Source: Magnaporthiopsis rhizophila (Eukaryota; Ascomycota; Sordariomycetes; Magnaporthales; Magnaporthaceae). From it: a DNA stretch of 64,000 bases. The stretch's first letter is position 1; each line of letters opens with the position of its first letter. The stretch lies in contig PYSS01000058.1 in the NCBI GenBank assembly GCA_003049465.1, positions 62,001-126,000 on the forward strand. Direction: 5' to 3'. This document shows positions 56,051 to 64,000 of the stretch, piece after piece. The notes under the pieces are model-generated. The model saw nothing but the letters and a program-made list of their open reading frames with translations, searched no databases and was not told the origin of the DNA. The translations under genes and the position numbers were made by a program.

Positions 56051-58864
56051 ATGCACGCCACGCGGGCACTCCTCCTCTTGGGCCTCGGCCTCCTGAACGG
56101 GGCAGCGGCCCTCCGTGTGCGCTCCGACGGCACCGTCGAGGAGACAGTTGCCGGCGGCAGCAAGACCATCATCGTCGAGCTGGCCAAGGGCAGCGACGTC
56201 GAGGGCGTCAAGCGCAAGCTGCAGGAGAAGTCCGCAGGCACCACCGTGCTCAAGACGTTCGAGTCCGACGTCTTCACCGGCCTCAGCGTCGAGACCACCG
56301 ACAACAACCTCGAGTCCCTCGAGGCGCTGGCCGAGGCCGTCAAGGCCTGGCCCATGCGCCTGGTCGACATCCCCAGCCCCGAGCGCGGCAAGACTTTTAG
56401 CAGCGACGCTGCGGCTAAGGAGTATTCGCTGCACAATTACACCGGCGTCGACAAGGTCCACCAGGCTGGCGTTTACGGCAAGGGAGTCGTCATCGCCGTC
56501 GTCGATACGGGCATCGACTACACCCATGCCGCCCTCGGCGCCGGTTTTGGTGCTGGCCACAAGGTCGTCGGAGGATACGACCTCGTCGGCAACGGCAACT
56601 ACCCTGACACGCCCAGACAGCCTGACGATGACCCCAAGGATCAGGATGGCCACGGCACCCACGTTGCCGGCATCATCGCTGGGAAGGCGGATCGCTTCAC
56701 CGGTGTCGCGCCAGAGGCGACCCTACGGGCCTACAAGGTCTTTGGCGGCGGTGGCGGCGGCACCGAGGAGGACGTGCTCATCGAGGCATTCCTCATGGCC
56801 TACAAGGATGGCGTCGATATCATAACCGCCAGCATCGGCAGCTTCGCTGGCTGGTCCGATAGTGCTTGGGCCGTGGTGGCCTCTCGCATCGTCGATAGCG
56901 GCGTCGTTGTTACCATCTCGGCGTCCAACTTTGGTGTCTTTGGTCCTTTTGTCGCCTCCTCTGGCAGCTCGGGCAAGAACGTCATTGCTGTCGCTTCGTC
57001 TCTGGCCAGCGATCTGTCAGCAGATCCGTTCAATGCCACCTTCACGCTCAATGGCAACACCAACGTGTCCACCCTCGCCTATGTCCCCAGCAACAAGGCC
57101 TGGAACATCAGCGGCATGAAGATTGTGCCGACGTCGCTCAACACATCCATCGCCGACGATGCGTGCCAGCCTCTGCCCAGCGGGACTCCTTCGCTCAACG
57201 GCTCCGTGGCCCTGGTCCGCCGCGGTGGTTGCGACTATGCCGTAAAACAGGCTAACGTGGAGGCTCTCGGTGCCAAGCACCTCCTGGTCTATAATAATGA
57301 CGACATCTGGGTCGCGCCCAATGGCCGGGGGAGGAGCTCCGAGCTCGCCCTCATCGAGGCTAAAGCCGGAAAGGCCATCATGGAGACCATTGCTGCCGGC
57401 GGCTCGGTGGTCGTCGACTTTTCACAAAAGGTCTCCCACAAGGTCGGAGTCTTCAACAGCGTCGGCGGCATCCCGAGCGATTTCACCTCGTGGGGACCCC
57501 TGTTTGACCTTCAGATTAAACCCGACGTGACGGCGCCCGGCGGCAATATCTTGAGCACCTACCCCGACAACCAGTGGACGGTCTTGAGCGGCACCTCGAT
57601 GGCCTGCCCTTATGTTGCTGGCGTCGCTGCACTCTACATCAGCGCCTACGGCGGCCGCAAGGCCCGCGGCTCTAGCTTCGGCCGCGAGATGTTCCAGCGA
57701 ATCGTCTCCAGCGGCGGCGCCCTTCCCTGGGCGAACGACAGCCCGTTCCGGACCTACAAACCGGTGGACGATAGAGGATTTTTTGCTCCCGTTGCCCAGG
57801 TCGGTACAGGCATGATCAACGCGGCCAAGGTTCTCTATTCCAGCACACGCCTCACCTTCGACTCCTTCGCGCTCAACGACACGGCCAACTTCCGTCCCCA
57901 ACACGAGATCGCCATCACCAACAGCGGGAAGGAGCCTGTCGAGTACAGTTTCCAGCTACAGCCGACCGCCGGTGTCGAGATGTTCCAACCTTACAACCAA
58001 TTTGGTGCCCGAAATGCCCTGTTTAAAGGACTCCTCGACTTGGAGCCCATCAACCTAGTCCCGCGGGTGTCCATGCCGGATCCCGTCACGGTCGCACCCG
58101 GCGAGACGCGCAACGTCAGCTTCACCTTCGCGCCGCCGACCGGCCCGGGAGTCAACGCCAGCAATATGCCGCTCTACAGCGGCAAGGTGCTCGTCACCGG
58201 CGGCAACGGCGACTCGCTCTCGGTCCCGTACCTGGGGCTCGCCTTCAGCCTGTCCGGCGAGATCAAAAACATGTGGAGGAAGGGCAGCCCGCAGTTCTTG
58301 CGGAGGACCCAACAGGTCTGGACCTTCGACCTGAGCCCGACCGCGCCCGGCTACCCCTTCGTCTCCATGTCGATCGAGTACGGCTCCCGGCAGGTCCGCT
58401 GGGACGTGTACGAGTCCGGCTGGACCGAGGACCGCTGGAGCTACCCGCCCGTCGTCGGCGAGAACGGCTACGTCGGCTCGGCGACGTCCTACGCCAACCC
58501 GCGCCCCGGCCAAGTCTTCGACCCGGCCACCATGCAGGAGAACAACACCTTTGCCTTCCCCGTCGAGGGCATCGTCCGGGATACCGGCACCATCGGCAAT
58601 TACCAGTTCTGGTGGCTCGGCGCACTGGCCAATGGCTCGCAGATCCCGTCTGGGAGGTACAGGTAAGTTGGCTCTATCCCCGTTGTCCCTTTGTTGCTTC
58701 TGTTGCCTCAAGCTGACTGATCCTGCCATCCTGCCTTTGTTCTCAGGATGCGGTTTGCCGCTTTGCGTCCCTTTGTTGACCCCAAGGATTCGGCCAGCTG
58801 GTCGGTCTGGGATCTGCCAGAGATCACCATCGACCGAGCCAAAAGGAACAACACTCGATCCTAG
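56051..58864 (+). CDS. Secreted subtilisin-like serine protease (S8) with PA and Fn3-like domains
   Basis: Two exons, 56051..58662 and 58747..58864, join in phase 2 to 909 residues. Signal peptide MHATRALLLLGLGLLNGAAA; inhibitor-I9-like propeptide (TIIVELAKGSDVEGVKRKL, TFESDVFTGLSV). Catalytic triad: Asp152 in VVDTGIDYTH, His201 in DGHGTHVAG, Ser516 in SGTSMACPYVAG. A protease-associated (PA) insert lies between His and Ser (about 375-470, VRRGGCDYAVKQANVEALGA). The C-terminal third is a Fn3/DUF1034-like beta domain with N-glycosylation sites. This is the minor extracellular protease (Vpr-like) architecture of fungal large subtilases. Reaction: endoproteolysis outside the cell. Start chosen at 56051 because it begins the signal peptide; there is no ATG before it in frame. 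Confidence 0.94.
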
Positions 58865-60018
58865 ATTTGTCGGTACATAGAGAATGTCTTATTTAATAAC
58901 TTATGGCCCATGATTCTGCGAGTACCAGATGGGTGGAATTGCGGTCCCAGTACCATCAAATTGCCGTTCACACACATATTGGGGGCTCTTGCCCCAACCC
59001 CTGCGATGCCTGCCGCATTCCCCCAACGGCCACATGCTGGCCACTGTCCTAAATGCATCTGAACGGGCACTCGTTAGCATCTGGCTGCTAAGGTACCTAC
59101 ATACCTAGGGGTAAACGATCGCATTTGAGGATCCGTCAAATTAACCATACCAAGGGCTTACCGTCTACGACGCGTAATCGGAGTCTTTCCCGGTAATCAT
59201 CCTGAATCGATGCATGCTTAGGATAAAAGCTGCTGACCGGCCCCGTTCTGTGGCAGTGGCCGGGATCGCTGCGGCACCAGGAAATGGATAATGGTAGCTA
59301 CGAGGAAGCTCGAGCCGACGATGGCCATAAAAAGAAGCAGGATACGCAGCACCGCGTCCATGCTGTTCGTATGACGCAAGAGTTCGTCCAGGACGGAAAG
59401 GAAGACGGGACTTGGCGGAAGACGAAAGCAGTATGGATGTCTGATTGCATCCAAAATAGTTTCGTCGGCGTTGTGACGCTTGTGTGTGGCTATCACCACA
59501 GCAAGCAGGACCGGCCCATCGGGCATTCATATATATTCGGGGACTGACCTGCGGGTTTGGCAAGCACTCCGTTACACCCGACCACTGTAGATCTAGTGCA
59601 ACTGTCATCACCACACCTGTGCTTTGTGACCCGAAGGGGTAGCTGGATGGAGGCAAATCAAGAGGAAACCGGGTAGTTTGACGGTCCACAAGCACCGGAC
59701 TTGGTTGGTTGTGTGACGTTGGTCTATCACCCTGACTCCTCAACTGCCGTCATCCGCGGCGCCGTTACCGGTCGACAAAGGGTTGTACCCGACGGGAGCC
59801 GCAGGCCAGAGTCAAGAGAGCCAAATCGATTTTGCGGAACAATCTTATACTCCGTTGAACTCTTTTCACAGAAAGCTAAAATGTGGGAGTCTCTTTTGTA
59901 CTCTGAGAACAGCAAACCTTCCAACCCTTTCTCGAAAATATTTAACATATGCTCTTAAGCGCCATATTCATACAGCTAATCTTCCCACAAACGGCACCTC
60001 ATAGTCTGACGATCAAGT
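58865..60018. other. Convergent intergenic region
   Basis: 1.15 kb between the subtilase and a converging hypothetical gene. Contains one possible small minus-strand frame (see 59218-59526). Otherwise nothing recognised. Confidence 0.45.
59218..59526 (-). CDS. Possible small membrane protein
   Basis: 102 codons from ATG 59526 (MPDGPVLLAVVIATHKRHNA). The C-terminal half holds one clear hydrophobic helix (VLRILLLFMAIVGSSFLVATIIHFLV) followed by a basic, Gln-rich tail. An ATATATAT box lies only a few bases upstream of the ATG, too close for a normal TATA, so an upstream exon may be missing. Weakly supported. Confidence 0.3.
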   Translation of the reverse strand: MPDGPVLLAVVIATHKRHNADETILDAIRHPYCFRLPPSPVFLSVLDELLRHTNSMDAVLRILLLFMAIVGSSFLVATIIHFLVPQRSRPLPQNGAGQQLLS

Positions 60019-61109
60019 CTAGTGCAGGCTGTAAGGAGGCGGAGCCTCATCTGGCTCAGCCGTCTGTGGGTGTTGAAACACTCCTCGGCACCGCAGATCA
60101 CGCCCCTGGACGGCAACATCTCCCCGAGGACGGTCGAAAGCTCCTCGGGTAGTCCTGCCGCCAAGTGTGATGCCGCCGGGCACGCCGGAGGCGCGGAGCG
60201 AAGGGGTATCCGGTCCCGAACCCCACACACAGCAGCCCGAAGAAGGCGCCGTGGCCTTAGTCTGTGTGCCTTGGTCGTAGCCACGCTCGTTGACGTAGAC
60301 CTGGTCCTGGGCCAGACCGTTCCACTGGAGGGCGTCCAGCTCCCACTTGCTACCACCGTATCTCTGCAGCTCGTCGAGCATCTGTGCGAAGAGGGAGTCT
60401 GTCTCTTCCTGCTGGGCAGCAGCCACTGGCTGGTTGTGCTTCTTCCGGAGAGAATCGTCATGCTCGGGCTCAAGGAAGGTCTCGTGGCTGGAGGCGGCGG
60501 GACGGGGTGGAGCACCACCCACCCCAAGCTCGAGGTTATCATGCTCGTTCGATGGGTGGGAAATGTTGGGGCCAAACCGGACCCGCGCCTCTCTTACGCC
60601 ACGGTGACGCTGGGACGATGGTGGCTCTCTGGGAGCGCTGGATGCCGTCTGGCCGTGGGTGTGAATCCGGATATCGACACGACATGTGTGTGTACACGAT
60701 GCGCTATTAGCAAACGAGAGAAGAGGGTGTTAGCAGTTAGACATGTGGCAAAAGCAACCAGTGAGCTCGAAACAAGGGGTTAGGAGACACAAAGGACATC
60801 CGTCTAGGGCTGAGACGCGTACCTTCCCGGACGCTCTCCGCCAGCGGTACTCGGCACGCCGCGCTGCGGCGTATCGGAGGCCGCCGTATGCGTAGAACGG
60901 CGTGTGTGCGCCTCCGTAATCTCCTCTCGCTCTCGGCGCCGATGCTGGCACCGCTCTGTGGCCCGGTCTCTCTCACACCCCGGGCGGATCCAGTACTGGA
61001 CGAAGGTCTTTCCCGCTACGGTGACCTTCTTCCGCTCCAGTCTCGGCTCACGGGGCTCTGTCCTCAAGACGCGTGGGCTAAGGCGTGCGCGGAGGCTGGA
61101 GGACATCAT
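60019..61109 (-). CDS. Hypothetical protein, two exons
   Basis: Exons 61109..60823 and 60703..60019 (donor GTACGC, acceptor CTAATAG preceded by a CTAAC branch-like site) join in phase 2 to 323 residues with the stop at 60019. Readable blocks are SLRARLSPRVLRTEPREPRL, KKVTVAGKTFVQYWIRPGCE, EEITEAHTRRSTH and, in exon 2, SLFAQMLDELQRYGGSKWEL and LAQDQVYVNERGYDQG. It is basic, probably mostly disordered, with one helical segment. No known domain. The phase-consistent intron and long frame argue for a real gene; the start (first of two adjacent ATGs) is uncertain because the frame is also open upstream. Confidence 0.5.
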
Positions 61110-61729
61110 GTCGTTCAGTGTGAGAAGCTCGTGGGCTGGCTGCCAGCTGGAAGGCAGGTCCGGAGTCCTGGACTTGGAAAAGCATCTCCGGCGAGGGTGA
61201 TCGTGCTTTTTGTACCACAGGGTGCTGCTGATGGCCCCCCTAGCTGGACATAGGTCCGGGAAAGGTTGGAATGAGGCCGGGTGGTGGTGGAACAATGGGA
61301 CGTCGAAAACGGCTTGGGCATATCCATGGCATCTTTCTGTAAATATGTGAGGGCATGTATTTGCCAAGGGGGTGAAACGAGAAGTCGACCAGTAATGGAC
61401 GCTAGATAAAGCTCTGGATTGATAGACGGGTGAACCGAACACACTTGCTGCAAGCCGCATTCAGCAGACACCGTCCTGGGAACAAAGGCTGAGGAGCTCG
61501 CCCAACATGCCGCACTCCGTGCCAAGTACATGCACGTGGCTCAATAATTATTGCCTCCTATGTGGCGCAGTTGGCTTTGCACAGCCTCCCATTGGGTGCC
61601 CCATCCACGGCTGGCTATTAATTCCACACAAAGTCTTCGAAACACAAAATCAGGAAATTCAGAAAGACAGCGAAGACCACCCACCACCCACCACCACCCA
61701 CCGTCGCCGCCACCGCAAGACTTCTCAAC
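61110..61729. other. Divergent intergenic region
   Basis: Promoters of the hypothetical gene (-) and the STAND-like gene (+). A CCACC-rich leader (61678-61710) precedes the plus-strand start. No independent gene called. Confidence 0.45.
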
Positions 61730-63121
61730 ATGGCGGAACTCGCCGGCCTAGGGTCGGCCATCGCCACCATCGCAGCGACAGGGTTCAAAGTCTCCCGCAC
61801 AATCTCGACCATCGCCGACGACTTTGGCACCGTCGGCCCTCAGTTGAAAGCCATTGCCGCGGAGACCCAGGCCGTTGCTTGGCTTCTCGATGAGCTGAAG
61901 GTTCGGCTTCTACACGCCAACAGCATCGCCAGGGACGCATTCGAGTTGGTCCAGAAAATCGCCGCTCAGTGCCAGGTCGAAATCGGCGATATCGACAAAT
62001 GCGTGGCGCCCATCTCCCGCCACGAGGATGACTCCACGCCCGTGCCAAGCCTGGAGGAATGGCTGCTTGCCAAGCCCAAACTGAGCACGAAAGCAGCAGC
62101 GTTGGAGTCACTCAAGTCGACCTTGAGCCTATATATCTGCGCCATTCGATATATGGATGGCAGTGATTTCAAGTAAGTAAACATTCGGGAACTATTTGCA
62201 ATATTTTTTCATAGAGCTAACAGTATTCTTTTCAGAGAATCCATGCATGCCGAAATCCAAGCCAGGGTTTCGCAGTCAGAGGAGATTCGGACGAGGTTTC
62301 TGGACGCCGAGCACCAAGACCAGAGAGACGAGGTGGCCAACCAGACCAGGCATGCCGGACAAGAGCCGGAGGGTGACGACGGCGAGAGCACCGCCTCAGC
62401 CGTCCCAACGACAGACGTGGAGGCGCCCGAGCAGCTGGAGGCGCCAGCGGTTCAAGAGGCTCCCGAGGAACCAGAGGCGCAAGAGCATCAGGCGGCGCCA
62501 TCGGAGATCAACATTGGCCTCGCGATCTCGAACGAGCAATTTGTCAAGATTGCCGACCACATCCGACTCCACGGGGTGGTCTCCGGCTTTGCGCTCGCCG
62601 TTATCAACCCAGCCCAAGACACGCCCGTACCAACAACCGACGACGCCGCCAACAATGGCGGCTTCATCGGATCTGGCGGCCCCGTCGAATCTGGCGGCTT
62701 CACCGGATCTAGCGGCCCCATCGGACCTGGCGGCCTCGGCGGCTTCACCGGACCTGCCGGACCTGCCGGCTTCCACGGCCCAGAGTGGGAAGGCGCTGGA
62801 CCTCGCAGAGCCAGCTACACAGCATACGTTGGCTTGCCCGAGCGGGTGTCCTACAACACCCTTAGACAGTTCCAGCGTGATGAATACGGGATTGGGGCGC
62901 AATATTACCAAAGCCCACGGCCGAGGCTGTAGCCTGTACCACAGCAACAGTCCGAACCGCTGAGGACTCAGAGCGATGAGGTGAAGGCCCAAGCCGAACG
63001 GACCGAGATGGAAGCTGAAATACAGCAAGAGACCGAGGATGACATTGGAGGGTTCACGGAGATAGAGAAGCGCAGGAATAGAAGACGGGATCTGATGAAG
63101 TCCTTTACTCGTGCGCTGTGA
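61730..63121 (+). CDS. Protein with fungal STAND/NLR-type N-terminal helical domain; in-frame TAG at 62930
   Basis: Exons 61730..62172 and 62236.. join in phase 2 (donor GTAAGT, acceptor TTTTCAG). The N-terminus MAELAGLGSAIATIAATGFK, RTISTIADDFGTVGPQLKAI and ETQAVAWLLDELKVRL resembles the helical domain at the start of fungal STAND proteins and related PigL_N-type proteins. A Glu/Ala/Pro-rich linker follows, then a collagen-like Gly-x-x tract (SGGPVESGGFTGSSGPIGPG, GPAGPAGFHGP). At 62930-62932 the frame meets TAG (379 residues) but continues in the same frame for 62 clearly coding-like codons (QQQSEPLRTQSDEVKAQAER, EKRRNRRRDLMKSFTRAL) to TGA at 63119. A weak-donor intron, nonsense mutation or assembly error may explain this. 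No NTPase or repeat domain follows, so it is a solo N-terminal module. Role inferred: self/non-self signalling. Confidence 0.7.
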
Positions 63122-63831
63122 TTCAGAGGCTTGCATACCGCAGAGGTAGATAATGAGTAATTAGACGCTATGGAAGTTTGCTGAGAGTTTGGGTCTCTAG
63201 AAATTGTGTCGTGGTGAAATTGACTCAGAGGAGATTCAGGATGAAGGCCCTGGCACGACCGTCACTTTGAGTCATACAGCACTATGACGACTTGGGACAC
63301 TCGGGTGACTACACTTTGCTTGTCAATCATAATTGACAAAGCGAAAATGCATTTAAGACCAGAGCTCCCTGTCGACCGCCGCGATTAACCTTTGGTGTTC
63401 AAACCATGCCATTCTTGCCGCAAGACATCCTGGAACCCTTGAAGATACTCTAGAGGCGCATTCACCTTGATCCGGCCGTGCGGTGAGCCTGGATATCATC
63501 GTGGTTCAGTGGGGCGGTCTGTGGGGACCTGCCAAATGGAGCTGGGGAGTCGGATATTTTTCTTCTCAACAGCTTTTCCCAATCCTTCCTTGGCTCTGTT
63601 CATCGCCACGCCATCACTCTTCGAATTCAGATTCTACTTCCATGTTCCAATCCGCAATTACCAATAAGACACTGGCTTTCTCTCTTTTGAGTCTTCCACG
63701 GGACTTCAGACAACAGCCACCTGTTCTATATGTCCGTGCCGAATATACTTCAACCAGCCTCCACTTCCTCAGCAGCTCTCACAACCACCTCGCGACGAAG
63801 CCCGAAACTCACCGTTCCCAACAGCAGCCTA
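63122..63831. other. Intergenic, leader-like right part
   Basis: No supportable gene. From about 63590 the plus strand becomes C/T- and CA-rich, as in fungal 5' leaders. Confidence 0.4.
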
Positions 63832-63833
63832 GC

Positions 63834-64000
63834 AGGCGACACCCCTCCCGAAACCTCCACCCTCTGACAAAGAGCAGCCCGCGGCCTCGCTCTCCGACCA
63901 TTACAGCACCATCTCCCGACACTCCTCACGACTCGGCCCGAAAGTAAAGACAACTTCCTATCTACGCCAAACCCTTCGAACTGCTACGTCAATCTACATA
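63834..64000 (+). CDS. Possible 5' segment of a gene running off the right edge
   Basis: After a TAG at about 63831 one frame is open to the window end: KPPPSDKEQPAASLSDHYST, then RHSSRLGPKVKTTSYLRQTL. It is hydrophilic and Ser/Thr-rich. The start codon is not visible; CTAG and CAG at the left edge could be splice acceptors. Low certainty. Confidence 0.25.

Overview
The window reads as nuclear DNA of a filamentous ascomycete (Pezizomycotina, most likely a Sordariomycete). Genes are compact with short spliceosomal introns (GT-AG, mostly 50-120 nt) and GC-rich codons. The families are typical of such fungi: cutinase, PhiA-like wall protein, HET domain, LURP-one, NmrA-like and microbial-type PARG. 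One long AT-rich block carries the transition signature expected of repeat-induced point mutation (RIP). Exon joins were worked out by hand from splice motifs and reading phase. No homology search was possible.

Layout. 1-11.4 kb: a 5'-truncated single-pass membrane protein, an MFS sugar transporter (+), a GMC oxidoreductase (-), an NmrA-like reductase (+) and a Kre9/Knh1-like single-pass membrane protein (-). 12.6-13.9 kb: a disordered nuclear-like protein. 15.7-19.2 kb: a degenerate tandem array of about 14 units of 141-351 bp, with coding-like segments at both edges. 19.2-23.9 kb: no supportable gene. 23.9-28.1 kb: a dicarboxylate/amino acid:cation symporter and a LURP-one protein. 29.3-34.2 kb: a small protein with a duplicated motif, a seven-helix membrane protein (-) and a cutinase (-).

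35.5-47.7 kb is the most striking part. A HET-domain gene on the minus strand is split by a 9,547-bp LTR retrotransposon with identical-length 314-bp LTRs and a GTGAC target-site duplication. The element is heavily mutated by G-to-A and C-to-T changes. Ghosts of a CCHC zinc knuckle and of the Ty3/gypsy integrase H2C2 and core domains can still be read on the plus strand. The interrupted HET gene also has three in-frame stops, each explainable by one transition, as expected if RIP leaked into the flanks. An assembly gap of 81 N lies inside its HET domain.

48.3-64 kb: a PARG-like hydrolase (+), a PhiA-like secreted protein (-), a divergent pair of secreted proteases (M14 carboxypeptidase - and subtilisin-like S8 +), a hypothetical two-exon gene (-), a gene with a fungal STAND/NLR-type N-terminal helical domain and a collagen-like tract (+), and coding-looking sequence running off the right edge.

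No operon-like logic applies. Apparent functional themes are plant or wall polymer use (sugar porter, GMC enzyme, cutinase, two secreted proteases), wall and surface sensing, and self/non-self recognition (broken HET gene, STAND-type gene).
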